Below, piece after piece: positions 1-8,213 of a DNA stretch of 23,220 bases. The position numbers and the translations under genes are program-made. This DNA is from CAYLOC01 sp964385195 (GTDB taxonomy: Bacteria > Actinomycetota > Actinomycetes > Propionibacteriales > Nocardioidaceae): NCBI GenBank assembly GCA_964385195.1, contig CAYLOC010000026.1, forward strand, positions 1-23,220. Direction: 5' to 3'. The notes beneath the pieces are model-generated. The model saw only the letters and a list, made by a program, of their open reading frames with translations. It ran no database searches and was not told the DNA's origin. Numbering within the stretch: position 1 is the first letter of the stretch; each line of letters begins with the position of its first letter.

Positions 1-470
1 CCGAGCGCGCCGAGGTCGGCCGCACCACGTTCTTTCGCCACTTCGGCGACAAGCCAGAGGTCGTCTTCGCCAAGCAGCAGGAATTGCTCGACGCCATCGC
101 CGCAGCTCATGATGAGGACGCGGGCATCAGCCCACACACGACCGTCGAGGCGGTTGAACAGCTGCGTTCGATCGTCCTTGACCTCTGCGCCCGGGCCACC
201 GCAGACCCCGACGCGTACCGCCGCCACTATGCGCTGCTGGCCGACCACGCGGAGCTGCGTGGCCGCGATGCCCTCAAGACCCAACAGATCGCCGACGCCC
301 TCAACGATCTCCTGCTGCACCGCGGCTGCAAACCGGCGACCGCACGGCTCGCCGCCGAACTCGCCCTCGCCTGCCTCCAGACTCCCGTCAGACTCGCCAA
401 CAACCCGGAAACCCTCCCAGACGAGGTGAGCGCAACGTTCGATTGCGCGCTCGCTCTCGGACGTGTCTGA
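1..470 (+). CDS. TetR-family transcriptional regulator, 3' part
   Basis: The gene enters from the left edge. The reading frame is open from base 3 and ends at TGA 468-470. The first visible residues, ERAEVGRTTFFRHFGDKPEV, match the recognition-helix end of a TetR DNA-binding domain (the family pattern is G-x-x-x-TFYRHF-x-x-K). The remaining ~130 residues are a helical, Ala/Leu-rich ligand-binding domain with no recognisable ligand signature. The family acts as cytoplasmic dimeric repressors. The target cannot be named because the start and the upstream neighbour lie outside the window. The next gene is convergent, so the regulated gene is probably to the left. Family call is firm; specificity is unknown. 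Confidence 0.85.
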   Translation, partial: ERAEVGRTTFFRHFGDKPEVVFAKQQELLDAIAAAHDEDAGISPHTTVEAVEQLRSIVLDLCARATADPDAYRRHYALLADHAELRGRDALKTQQIADALNDLLLHRGCKPATARLAAELALACLQTPVRLANNPETLPDEVSATFDCALALGRV

Positions 471-653
471 ACACCATCACGACCGAACACCGCGCCGATC
501 CGCCGCACCGACTGCCCAGCAGTGCACGACCGCCGGCAACGGGCGCAGCATCCTCATCGGTGTCTACGAGCAACAGCCGGCCGCGGCCCCGGCCGTCGCC
601 AAGCATCCACGATGCGAGCGTGCGCCCCTCCGACGACGTCCGGCACCAGCGAC
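471..653. other. Convergent intergenic spacer, no gene seen
   Basis: This 183-base spacer lies between two convergent stop codons. It contains a GC-rich, partly self-complementary stretch around 575-595 that could fold, but there is no clean stem with a T-run. I see no gene in it. Confidence 0.4.
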
Positions 654-1094
654 CTAGGGTGACGCCGCGTCGCCGTATTCGTCGCCGAGCAGTTCCCGGA
701 TGTGCTCACGCAGCACCTCGTTCACCAACGCCGCCCGGTCGGCGTACGTCGTGGCCCGCAGTTCTACGGGTCTGCGGAAGACGACGATGCGCGCCGGGTA
801 CGGCGGATCGGCATCCACCAGGGCCCCGAACGGCACCGGTTCGGCTCCCCAGAGCTCCGGGATGTCGGGAACCTCCTCGGTCCCGAACTCGACCTCCGCC
901 AGGCGGTCCCCCCAGCGCCGTAGCTGGCGCGCGACAAGACCGGCGACGAGGTCATCGAACTCCTGCCGACCGGTACGTACCGGCGTACGGGCCGATGGCG
1001 TCAACGGGCCGGGCAGGACGAGCGGGCCACGGGGAACCGTGCCGTGGCGAACCCGTCGGGAGGGTGGCCGCTGGCGGACCGGGGGGACGTTCAT
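654..1094 (-). CDS. Metallopeptidase-like family protein (DUF1025/zincin-like)
   Basis: 146 residues, matching the actinobacterial 'metallopeptidase family protein' that sits beside DUF3499 (Rv3259-like in mycobacteria). Visible family landmarks are the basic, Pro-rich N-terminus, RQEFDDLVAGLVARQLRRW near residues 43-61, and the block PARIVVFRRPVELRA followed by a helix LVNEVLREHIRELLG. The zincin HExxH motif expected in that last helix is not present in intact form, so activity is doubtful. The ATG at 1094 has GGAG six bases upstream. It is divergent from the DUF3499 gene across a 63-base spacer. Family assignment rests on motif order and context; the function is unknown. Confidence 0.7.
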   Translation of the reverse strand: MNVPPVRQRPPSRRVRHGTVPRGPLVLPGPLTPSARTPVRTGRQEFDDLVAGLVARQLRRWGDRLAEVEFGTEEVPDIPELWGAEPVPFGALVDADPPYPARIVVFRRPVELRATTYADRAALVNEVLREHIRELLGDEYGDAASP

Positions 1095-1145
1095 GGCACT
1101 CCACCCTACGGCTGGTCAATGCCGGGGCAGGTCGTGACAAGGCGG

Positions 1146-1151
1146 TAGCGT
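1146..1151 (+). promoter_or_regulatory. Putative -10 element for leaderless DUF3499 transcript
   Basis: TAGCGT ends six bases before the GTG at 1158 and no Shine-Dalgarno sequence lies between. This is the spacing expected if transcription starts at the initiation codon. No convincing -35 is visible. Inference only. Confidence 0.4.
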
Positions 1152-1157
1152 CTGGGT

Positions 1158-1514
1158 GTGACTCGTCGCCGTCTGTGTTCCCGCACTGCGTGCCGTGGGC
1201 GCTCGGTGGCGACGCTGACCTACGTGTACGCCGACCAGACCGCCGTCCTCGGCCCGCTCGCTACCCAGGCGGAACCGCACGCGTACGACCTGTGCGCCTT
1301 CCACGCGCAGCGGCTCAGCGCTCCGCGGGGCTGGGAGGTGATCCGGCTGGCCCGCGACCACGAGGACCCCGGGCCGAGCCAGGACGACCTGCTCGCCCTC
1401 GCCGACGCCGTCCGGGAGGCCGGTCGCCCCCGTACGCACCCGGAACGGGTCGGTCAGGCCGTGGAGGTCGGACGCCGCGGGCACCTGCGCGTCCTGCGCT
1501 CCACGCCGGACTGA
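1158..1514 (+). CDS. DUF3499 family protein
   Basis: 118 residues. The N-terminal block RRLCSRTACRGRSVATLTYV, then YADQTAVLGPLA and EPHAYDLCAFHA, then LSAPRGWEVIRL, is the signature of DUF3499 (Rv3258c-like). Cysteines in the CSRTAC pair and in the DLCAFH element could bind a metal, in the manner of a small zinc ribbon; this is inference. The GTG at 1158 gives the N-terminus expected for the family, and the C-terminal tail after about residue 75 is variable and charged. It ends 15 bases before the convergent DUF5719 stop. Function unknown; family call is strong. Confidence 0.88.
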   Translation: MTRRRLCSRTACRGRSVATLTYVYADQTAVLGPLATQAEPHAYDLCAFHAQRLSAPRGWEVIRLARDHEDPGPSQDDLLALADAVREAGRPRTHPERVGQAVEVGRRGHLRVLRSTPD

Positions 1515-1529
1515 CCACGGCAGTTCAGG

Positions 1530-2942
1530 TCAGGGCGCCGGGACGACCGCGGGGCGGGTCACCGTCCAGGGGGCGGACCGCACCGGCAACGACGTGAGGC
1601 CGACGTCGGTGGAGTACTCCATGGCACCGCGGACCTGGTCGCCGCTGAGGACGGACACCGTCAGGTACGACGTGTCCTTGGCCGGCTGCATGACCCATGC
1701 GGTGACCCGCTGCGGAGCCAGGTCGACGGTCCGTTCGGTCCCCAGATTCCCCTGGTCGTCGTAGGAGCGGATGCGCAGTTTCGCGGGGGTGTCGGCGGTG
1801 TTGGTGAACGCCAGCGACTGGTCCCAGTCCTTGGCCACGGGGACGACGAAGGGCGTCGTCACCGCGGGGGCACCGCTGGCGACGGTGTAGTCGACCGGTT
1901 TCTTCTCCCGCTTGCTGACCACGGCGGCGGCGACAGGTTCCCCGGCGGTGACGACCAGTCCGGTCACGTCGCCTTTCGTGACCGGGCCGATGTCCTTGCT
2001 GACCACCGTGTGCGGCGGCACCTGTACGTCGGTGAGGCTGGTCGGGGTGAACGTCCCGTCCTCGGTGACCGCGCGCACCTGCACCACGGCCTGGCGTTCG
2101 CCGGGGTTGGTCAGCATCAGGGTCTGGGCTCCCTCGACGGCGGGAACCGCGGTGACGGGATAGGTGGTCGACGGCGGTGAGGCCGGTGGTACCCACTCCA
2201 CGCCGTCCGCCGTCACCCCGGTCACGTGGGCGGTCCGCAGGGCGGCCACCACCTGGCCCTTGACGGCCGACGCATGGACGGTCAGACCGTCCTCCCCGGG
2301 TGCGTAGGACGTGAGGTCGAGGACCTTGCGTCCGTGTGGGGCGATCGCGATGCCGCGGCTGCCGGGGGCGTCGACGCGACCGTCGGGGCCGAGGAACGTG
2401 AGGTCGAGGACGGCGATGGACGAGGCGGGGTTCGACAGCACCAGGCGCGCCTGGGTACCGACCTTGGTGGTGACGCCGTTGAACCACCAGTCCTCCGCAG
2501 GCTGACGGCACCACGTCGCCGCCACGCCACGCACGTCCTTGCGGTCATACGTCGCCCGCTGCAGGGCGGTGAGCCCGGCCGCCGCGTCCCCGGTGGCCCG
2601 TACCCATGCCGCAGCATCCTCCGATTCCGGCAGCTTCTTCCGGATCACGGTGCCGGGGTCGGCGCTCTCCGCCAGCACCGTCGCGTCGGGCGCGCCGGAC
2701 CGGCGTACCGCCAGGGAGGAGTCGTGTTCGGCGTCGGTGATCTTCGGGCCGACGGCGAAGACGGTGGCGTCGGTGGACTCGTGCGCCGGGAGCTGGGGGC
2801 AGGCGGCGACCGCCCGGGTGACCGGGACCGTGGCGGTGGCCGGGACCGGTTGGGCTGGTTCGGCCTGGGCGCGCACGACGGTGGCGACGGCGGCGGCCAC
2901 CACGGCGACGCACACGAGTTGGACCAGCAGTAGCCACCTCAT
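1530..2942 (-). CDS. DUF5719 family exported protein
   Basis: 470 residues. The N-terminus MRWLLLVQLVCVAVVAAAVA is a signal anchor or signal peptide, so the rest is likely outside the membrane. The mature part is rich in Val, Thr, Asp and Pro with repeated beta-type blocks such as RLVLSNPASSIAVLDLTFLG, QTLMLTNPGERQAVVQVRA and QSLAFTNTADTPAKLRIRSY. This pattern of 'xNP' strands is typical of actinobacterial DUF5719 proteins. Cysteines in AACPQL and ATWCRQ could form a disulphide. Its ATG overlaps the TGA of the upstream glycosyltransferase by 4 bases (ATGA), so the two are translationally coupled. Its role is unknown; coupling suggests work with the large glycosyltransferase at the cell surface. 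Confidence 0.82.
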   Translation of the reverse strand: MRWLLLVQLVCVAVVAAAVATVVRAQAEPAQPVPATATVPVTRAVAACPQLPAHESTDATVFAVGPKITDAEHDSSLAVRRSGAPDATVLAESADPGTVIRKKLPESEDAAAWVRATGDAAAGLTALQRATYDRKDVRGVAATWCRQPAEDWWFNGVTTKVGTQARLVLSNPASSIAVLDLTFLGPDGRVDAPGSRGIAIAPHGRKVLDLTSYAPGEDGLTVHASAVKGQVVAALRTAHVTGVTADGVEWVPPASPPSTTYPVTAVPAVEGAQTLMLTNPGERQAVVQVRAVTEDGTFTPTSLTDVQVPPHTVVSKDIGPVTKGDVTGLVVTAGEPVAAAVVSKREKKPVDYTVASGAPAVTTPFVVPVAKDWDQSLAFTNTADTPAKLRIRSYDDQGNLGTERTVDLAPQRVTAWVMQPAKDTSYLTVSVLSGDQVRGAMEYSTDVGLTSLPVRSAPWTVTRPAVVPAP

Positions 2943-5842
2943 GCCCGATGCTCCACCAGCAGCCTCCGGCGGCTGCGGTCGATCCCCGGCACTGCCATGA
3001 CGAGCGTGACCGCCCACAGCGCGGCCTGTCCGACGAGCCAGGCCATCCGGTGCGGGCCGGTGCTCGCGGCCGACCCGGGTTCGACCTGCGCGGGATCCTG
3101 TACGCGCCAACCACGAAGCCCACCGCTGGCCGAGGCCCGGTCCAGGCCACCCACGGCGTCGAGGTCCGCGGCGAACGCGGGACGGCTCCCCGGAGTGAGG
3201 ACGACGGCGGAGACCCCGGCGTCAGCCAACCGCGCGACATCCTGCGGCGTCGCCTCGGTCAGCAGGCTGGTGACGGTGGCGGTGACGCCCGCCGTGGGTT
3301 CCAGCGGTTCCACGCTGTCGTCGCCCAGTCGCATCCCGTCCCCGGCGAGCAGCTGGTAGGTCACGGGTCTCTGGTCTCCATGGATGACCAGCACCCGCTG
3401 GTCGTGGTGCATGGCATCGATCATGTACGCCGGCAGAGCAACCGCGTGGGTACGTTCCAGCTGCCCGTGGGGAGCCACCGCCACCCACCAGGCCGCCCCG
3501 GCGACCGGGGCCAGCCCCGCCAGCAGCACGACGAAGACCGCGAGCGGTTGCCGCCATCCGAACGCGCCCGCGCCGACGAAGGTGAGCATGCCGTCCGCAG
3601 CGAGGCCAGCGGCGGCCACCGCTGCTGCCTGACCGACGACGACCGGGACACCGAGCCAGACCGTCGTGGTGGCATCGGTCCCGGGCACGGGCACGGTACG
3701 TCCGGCCAGCACCGCGGCTGCTGCCATCGCGAGGGCGAGAGTGATCCAGGCAGCGGTGACGGCGGGCCGGCGGTCGCTGCGGAACAGTGCGGCGAGGGCG
3801 GCCAGCGCCACCCCCAGGGTCAGCCACCACGGGGCGGCAGCGTCGACTCCGAGCCGCCCGAGCGGCACCTGCCACGCCGCTGCGCCGACTCCGGCGAGGT
3901 GCGGGTCGACCAGCCCTGCTTCGGTGAGCAGCCGCGTCGGGTGCTGCCACATCTGTCGCGACCATGGCAGCAGCAGACCGGCCGGAAGCACCACCGCCCA
4001 CAGCAACTGCAGCACCCGCACCCGCGGGCCCACCACGACGTACCACAGCGCTGCGATGATCGTCAGCGCCGCGACGAGGGTCCACACCACGGGTGCGAAC
4101 GCACTCGCCACGGCCAGGGTCAGCCCGACCAGCCACGCGCTCTGCCAGGCGCGCCCGGAGCTCCGGCGGAGCAGCGGGATGAACGCCCGCGCCACCCAGG
4201 GCAGCGCAATCACCATGGCCACCGTCCCGACCTTGCCGTTCGGCACCGCTCCGGTGAGCACGGGCAGCAGGCCGTAGATGGCGGCGGTCCAGGCGCGGAC
4301 CACCCGGCTGCGGATGAATCGGGTGCTGGCGGCATAGGCGCCGACAGCGGCCAGCGGTGCCGCGAACAGCATCACCAGGTCCACCACCAGCCAGGCCTTG
4401 CCGAACAGGACGGTCGCGGGGAGCGCGAGCATGGCCACGTACGGCGCGGCCGGGCGGCCGGTGCCGACCCCGACCTGGTGCCAGGTGGCCACGTACAGGT
4501 GCCACCAGTCCCCTGCACCGTCGGGTGCCGGCGGGAGGGAACCGCCTTGGAGGAACCCGCTCCCCCACAGGCCGCGGGAAGCGAACGCGGCGCACAGCGT
4601 CAACACCACGACCACGCTCAGCAGCGGGTGGCTGCGTGCCCACTCCACCGGGCCACTGCCGGTGGGAAGGTTCACGGTCTCCTCCGCGACCGGCCCGGTC
4701 TCCAGTTCCGAGCCGAGTCCCCGCCCGGCACGGAGTCGCCGTGCCGATCCCGACACCACCGAGGTCGTGCCCTGCGCGGCTCGCGCCAGACGCAGCAGCC
4801 CGGTGTCCAGGCCGTGCGCATACGGTGTCCACCATCTCGGCAGCAGCCCGCGCACGTGCGAGGCACGCCGGACCGCCGTCCGCCGTCGGGCTTTCCGGGC
4901 CGGTATCAGCCGCCACGGGCGCCCGAGGACCGACGCAGCAGCAAGCGCCTCGTCGTACGCGGCGCCGGGAAGCTTGCCGAAGCCGAACCCGATCACCCGC
5001 AGCAGCGATCCCAGCAGCAGCCGCAGGTACTGCAGCGGAAGCGCCGGGAGGGAACAGTTCGCCAGCAGCGTGTGCAGCGCGGCACGCCGGTCGGCGCGGT
5101 GGGGGTGGGCCGCGGTGTTGTGGATCGCCCGGGCACCGCGCGTCGCGGCTTCGGCATGGAACAGCTCAGCGGTAGGGGCGTAGAGCACCCGTACCCCGGC
5201 ACGGGCCGCGCGCCAGCCGAAGTCGACGTCGTCGCGGAACAGCGGCAGCGCAGGGTCGAAGCCGGACAACCGGTCCCACACGTCGCGACGGACCAGCATG
5301 CCGGCGCTGCTGACTGCGAGCACCTGACGTACGTCGTCGTACTGGCCCTGGTCGTACTCCCCCGGTTCCAGCCCGGTCTCCCGCCGCCCGTTCCCGGCGA
5401 TGGAGACGCCGATCTCAAGCAGGCGCTGGCCGCGGGGCCAGGCACGGATCCGGCAGCCCACCACCCCGGCGTCGGGGTCGGCCTCGGCCGTGGCGAGCAG
5501 TTCGTGCAGGGTGTCCGGTCCGGGAAGGCAGTCGTCGTGGAGCAGCCACAGCCACTGATCGGCGTCCTCGGGCGGATCCGGTACGGCGGCCAACCCAGCG
5601 GCCACGGCGGCTCCGAACCCGCTGGTGACGGGGGCGTCGACGACGGCGTCGCTGCCGAGCTCGTCCCGGAGCAGCGCCGCGGAGTCGTCGGTCGAACCGG
5701 TGTCCACGGCGACGACGCGGTCCGGGGCACGGGAACTGTCGCGCAAGGCCGCGAGCAGACGGCCCAGCCAGGGGGCACCGTTGTGCGCGACGATGACCGC
5801 AGTCAGATGGGGTGGAGCGGCCGAGCCAGCCGCAGGACTCAT
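2939..5842 (-). CDS. Glycosyltransferase family 2 fused to multi-pass membrane domain
   Basis: 967 residues. Residues ~12-240 are a GT-A fold: VIVAHNG start, VAVDTGSTDDS nucleotide-binding block, WLWLLHDDCLPG with the metal-binding Asp pair, and SSAGMLVRRDVWDRLSGFD with FRDDVDFGWRAARAG as the acceptor/catalytic block. After a basic linker (~300-400), a long hydrophobic domain with roughly a dozen helices runs to ~810. An extracytoplasmic segment and one last helix near the C-terminus follow. Such fusions are found next to whiB in many actinobacteria and probably glycosylate a lipid-linked or wall substrate; donor and acceptor are unknown. The start ATG has GAGG ten bases upstream. whiB ends 84 bases upstream in the same direction, so co-transcription is possible. 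The C-terminal end couples to DUF5719. Confidence 0.87.
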   Translation of the reverse strand: MSPAAGSAAPPHLTAVIVAHNGAPWLGRLLAALRDSSRAPDRVVAVDTGSTDDSAALLRDELGSDAVVDAPVTSGFGAAVAAGLAAVPDPPEDADQWLWLLHDDCLPGPDTLHELLATAEADPDAGVVGCRIRAWPRGQRLLEIGVSIAGNGRRETGLEPGEYDQGQYDDVRQVLAVSSAGMLVRRDVWDRLSGFDPALPLFRDDVDFGWRAARAGVRVLYAPTAELFHAEAATRGARAIHNTAAHPHRADRRAALHTLLANCSLPALPLQYLRLLLGSLLRVIGFGFGKLPGAAYDEALAAASVLGRPWRLIPARKARRRTAVRRASHVRGLLPRWWTPYAHGLDTGLLRLARAAQGTTSVVSGSARRLRAGRGLGSELETGPVAEETVNLPTGSGPVEWARSHPLLSVVVVLTLCAAFASRGLWGSGFLQGGSLPPAPDGAGDWWHLYVATWHQVGVGTGRPAAPYVAMLALPATVLFGKAWLVVDLVMLFAAPLAAVGAYAASTRFIRSRVVRAWTAAIYGLLPVLTGAVPNGKVGTVAMVIALPWVARAFIPLLRRSSGRAWQSAWLVGLTLAVASAFAPVVWTLVAALTIIAALWYVVVGPRVRVLQLLWAVVLPAGLLLPWSRQMWQHPTRLLTEAGLVDPHLAGVGAAAWQVPLGRLGVDAAAPWWLTLGVALAALAALFRSDRRPAVTAAWITLALAMAAAAVLAGRTVPVPGTDATTTVWLGVPVVVGQAAAVAAAGLAADGMLTFVGAGAFGWRQPLAVFVVLLAGLAPVAGAAWWVAVAPHGQLERTHAVALPAYMIDAMHHDQRVLVIHGDQRPVTYQLLAGDGMRLGDDSVEPLEPTAGVTATVTSLLTEATPQDVARLADAGVSAVVLTPGSRPAFAADLDAVGGLDRASASGGLRGWRVQDPAQVEPGSAASTGPHRMAWLVGQAALWAVTLVMAVPGIDRSRRRLLVEHRA

Positions 5843-5926
5843 CGGGCGGTTACCTCAAGCAGCAGGAGTACGGGACGGGACGGACCCGCCTACAGTAGCC
5901 GCCGGTCGCCGCCTTCTCGAAGTCGG

Positions 5927-6181
5927 TCAGCCAGCACGCCGCTTGAGCTTGCGCCGTTCCCGCTCCGACAGTCCGCCCCAGATGCCGAACCGCTCGTCGT
6001 GCTGGAGGGCATACTCCAGGCACTCGGCTCGCACCTCACAGGACAGACACACTCGTTTCGCCTCCCGGGTGGATCCTCCCTTCTCCGGGAAGAATGCCTC
6101 CGGATCGGTCTGCGCACACAGCGCGCGCTCTTGCCACAGGAGTTCTTCGGCGTCTGCGTCGAGCATGTCCAGCTCTCGCAC
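5927..6181 (-). CDS. whiB: WhiB-family iron-sulphur regulator (WhiB/WhiB2 type)
   Basis: 84 residues when started at the GTG at 6181. Four cysteines (22, 45, 48, 54 in this numbering) form the C...CxxC...C pattern that binds a [4Fe-4S] cluster. FGIWGG is the family turn, and SERERRKLKRRAG is the basic DNA-binding end. The core WQERALCAQTDPEAFFPEKG with GGSTREAK is characteristic of the WhiB of Streptomyces and WhiB2/WhmD of mycobacteria, which act with the principal sigma factor in septation and sporulation control. An in-frame GTG at 6262 would give 111 residues. I prefer 6181 because GGAGG (6190-6194) lies eight bases upstream and the resulting length fits the family. A promoter and CRP-like site lie upstream. 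Confidence 0.93.
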   Translation of the reverse strand: MRELDMLDADAEELLWQERALCAQTDPEAFFPEKGGSTREAKRVCLSCEVRAECLEYALQHDERFGIWGGLSERERRKLKRRAG

Positions 6182-6189
6182 GGTCTTCG

Positions 6190-6194
6190 CCTCC
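6190..6194 (-). promoter_or_regulatory. Ribosome binding site that decides the whiB start
   Basis: On the minus strand this reads GGAGG, eight bases before the GTG at 6181. The upstream in-frame GTG codons have no comparable site. Confidence 0.75.
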
Positions 6195-6271
6195 TCGACC
6201 CTCACGTGTTGCAGGTGGTGCGTGCTCGTTCCGGGGCCATGACGTGCGCCGATCGGAACCACACTACCGAA

Positions 6272-6300
6272 ATTACACGCTTGTCAGTCCAATACGTCAA
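6272..6300 (-). promoter_or_regulatory. Promoter of whiB
   Basis: On the minus strand, TTGACG (6295-6300) and TGTAAT (6272-6277) are separated by exactly 17 bases. Each matches the principal-sigma consensus in five of six positions. Transcription would start near 6265, giving a leader of about 84 bases before the GTG at 6181. Confidence 0.7.
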
Positions 6301-6345
6301 GCCCTGGCGCCGATGCGAGCGCGACACGCCGTGTTTCTGGCTCAT

Positions 6346-6361
6346 CGTGACCTACGTCACA
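6346..6361. promoter_or_regulatory. CRP/GlxR-type operator upstream of whiB
   Basis: CGTGACCTACGTCACA matches the actinobacterial cAMP-receptor consensus TGTGA-N2-TA-N2-TCACA at every defined position except the first. It is centred about 88 bases upstream of the predicted whiB start point, in the spacer between whiB and the membrane-protein gene. Which protein binds it is inference. Confidence 0.6.
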
Positions 6362-6404
6362 CGGCATTTCCGACGAATCCGGACCTACCGGCGACGAGCC
6401 GTGG

Positions 6405-7124
6405 CTACCGCCACCAGCCCGCCTGGGGGCGGTCGGGGTCGCCGGCGGGTTCCGGCGCGGTCGCCCCCGCCTCCGGCTGCGTCGTCCCTCCGTCCGGTTG
6501 CGACGACTCCGGCTCCGACAAGTCCGGCTCCGAGCGCTCCGGTTCCGACCGCTCCGGCGCTGGCCGTGGCAGCGTCGGACCCTCCGGCGCGAGTGGCTCC
6601 GGTGCCGCACCCGCGAACCCGCCGTACCCGGAGTACGGCGCAGGGGGCGCCGGACGCCCCGGATCGGCCGGAGCCTGCCGCTGCGCCCACCCCGACTGGT
6701 GCTGCCAGGACCGGAGCCCCCACCACCAGACCAGGGCCAACAGGCCCACCGAGGCGACGTCGTAGAAGAGGTGGAACGTCACCCAGCGACCACCCCCGGC
6801 CATCGGCGCCGCCCAGAACGCCGCGATCCAGGACACGAACGCGAGCGCCAGCGCCAACCCGCCCAGGATCACCACGGCACCGAGGAAGGACGCGGCCCGG
6901 GACGCGGGCGGCTCGAACGCGGTGCTCAGGGCGACCACGCCGGCCAGGGACGCCAGCAGCAACGGCTGGTAGAACACCTGACCGTAGTTCGCCGCACTCT
7001 GCGCCAACCCGAGCTCGCCGACGTTGCCGAAGACCGCAATGATCCCTCCGAGTACGTAACAGCCGCACACCACCAGCAGCACACCGGCCAGCGGCTCGCG
7101 GTAGCGCCGCAGGGTGTCCGACAC
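6405..7124 (-). CDS. Hypothetical four-helix membrane protein with Pro/Glu/Ser-rich tail
   Basis: 239 residues from a GTG at 7124, which has AAAGGCGG a few bases upstream. Four hydrophobic segments are visible: about 10-32, 45-67, 75-100 and 108-128. These are followed by a hydrophilic tail of about 100 residues rich in Pro, Glu, Ser and Gly with the repeat S-E-P-E-R. The tail is probably cytoplasmic, but topology was not computed. I do not recognise a named family. It is divergent from cofD across a 108-base spacer and its stop lies about 100 bases upstream of the whiB promoter. No function can be assigned; the region 5' of 7124 that stays open in this frame is non-coding. Confidence 0.7.
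   Translation of the reverse strand: MSDTLRRYREPLAGVLLVVCGCYVLGGIIAVFGNVGELGLAQSAANYGQVFYQPLLLASLAGVVALSTAFEPPASRAASFLGAVVILGGLALALAFVSWIAAFWAAPMAGGGRWVTFHLFYDVASVGLLALVWWWGLRSWQHQSGWAQRQAPADPGRPAPPAPYSGYGGFAGAAPEPLAPEGPTLPRPAPERSEPERSEPDLSEPESSQPDGGTTQPEAGATAPEPAGDPDRPQAGWWR
6508..6567. repeat. 15-bp imperfect tandem repeat, about four units
   Basis: Units start at 6508, 6523, 6538 and 6553 with the core TCCGG-TCCGA-; the last is degenerate. They lie inside the membrane-protein gene and encode its Ser-Glu-Pro repeats, so copy number may vary between strains. Confidence 0.7.
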
Positions 7125-7232
7125 CGGGGACCGCCTTTCGTTCGTCCGTGCGGATCGCGGTCTCCCAGCGTAATGAGCGGGACGGCCCACCCGGCAGGCC
7201 GGGGGAGCCAGCCGCTTTGGAAGACTGTCCGC

Positions 7233-8213
7233 ATGCAGATCACTGTCCTCTCCGGCGGCGTCGGCGGGGCCAGGTTCTTGCGGGGGCTCCGTGCGGCGAC
7301 GGACCCGGACCACGACGAGATCACCGTGATCGGAAACACCGCCGACGACATCTGGCTGTTCGGTCTGCGGGTCTGTCCCGACCTGGACACGGTGATGTAC
7401 ACCCTCGGGGGCGGCCAGGATGAGGAACGGGGCTGGGGTCGCACCGACGAGACCTGGAACACCAAGGCCGAGCTGGCGGCGTACGGCGTGGAGCCGACGT
7501 GGTTCGGACTCGGCGACCGCGACCTGGCCACTCACCTGGTCCGGACGCAGATGCTCGATGCCGGCTACCCGTTGTCAGCCGTGACCGAGGCGCTGTGCAC
7601 GCGGTGGGACCCGGGCGTGCGGTTGCTGCCGATGACCGACGACCGGGTCGAGACCCATGTGGTCGTCGACGACCCGCAGGCTCCGCAGGCGCGGAAGGCG
7701 GTGCACTTCCAGGAGTACTGGATCCGGATGCACGCACCCGAAGCCCATGAGGTGGTGCTGGTCGGGGTGGAGGACGCGCACGCCGGTCCCGGTGTCCTCG
7801 AAGCGATCGGGGACGCGGACCTGGTGATCCTGCCACCGTCGAACCCGGTGGTGTCGGTGGGCACGATTCTCGCCGTCCCCGGCGTCCGGGACGCCCTTGT
7901 TGGGTCCACGGCCCGGGTGGTGGGGGTGTCCCCGATCATCAACGGCGCCCCGGTGCGTGGCATGGCCGACCGCCTCCTGCGCAGCATCGGAGTCGAGGTG
8001 TCCGCGGAGGCGGTAGCGCGGCACTACGGCGGGCGTACCCGGGGAGGCCTCCTCGACGCGTGGCTGGTCGACCTCTCCGACACCGACGCGGTTCCGGCGT
8101 TGGCCGCTGATGGCCTCACCGCCCACGCCGTCCCGCTGTACATGCGCGACCCGGACAGCACCACCGCGCTCGCGAAAGCCACGCTCGCCGCCGGGGACGC
8201 CGGCCAAGCATGA
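7233..8213 (+). CDS. cofD: 2-phospho-L-lactate (phosphoenolpyruvate) transferase, F420 biosynthesis
   Basis: 326 residues, the usual length for CofD/FbiA. The start MQITVLSGGVGGARFLRGL carries the GGVGGA(R/K) nucleotide-binding motif. NTADDIWLFGLRVCPDLDTV and ILPPSNPVVSVGTIL are the other family blocks. The enzyme joins the lactyl/enolpyruvyl phosphate from a GDP-linked donor to the deazaflavin Fo, giving (dehydro-)F420-0 in the cytoplasm. In actinobacteria the donor is thought to be enolpyruvyl-diphospho-guanosine, so the product would be dehydro-F420-0. The ATG at 7233 is preceded by GGAAG; the long open frame upstream is a shadow of the divergent gene. The stop overlaps the next start as ATGA. 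Confidence 0.95.
   Translation: MQITVLSGGVGGARFLRGLRAATDPDHDEITVIGNTADDIWLFGLRVCPDLDTVMYTLGGGQDEERGWGRTDETWNTKAELAAYGVEPTWFGLGDRDLATHLVRTQMLDAGYPLSAVTEALCTRWDPGVRLLPMTDDRVETHVVVDDPQAPQARKAVHFQEYWIRMHAPEAHEVVLVGVEDAHAGPGVLEAIGDADLVILPPSNPVVSVGTILAVPGVRDALVGSTARVVGVSPIINGAPVRGMADRLLRSIGVEVSAEAVARHYGGRTRGGLLDAWLVDLSDTDAVPALAADGLTAHAVPLYMRDPDSTTALAKATLAAGDAGQA

Noticed and set aside
443..1597. Rightward open frame over the metallopeptidase-like and DUF3499 genes
   Set aside because: The translation is Arg/Pro-rich and it overlaps two better supported genes in other frames.
6182..6262. Upstream GTG start for whiB (111 residues)
   Set aside because: No ribosome site precedes it, it would lie within about 3 bases of the predicted transcription start, and the extra 27 residues do not resemble WhiB proteins. 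A leaderless form cannot be fully excluded.
2948..7042. Very long rightward open frame (1364 codons)
   Set aside because: It is antisense to the glycosyltransferase, whiB and the membrane protein, has Arg/Gly/Pro/His-rich low-complexity translation, and matches no family. Such frames are common in high-GC DNA.
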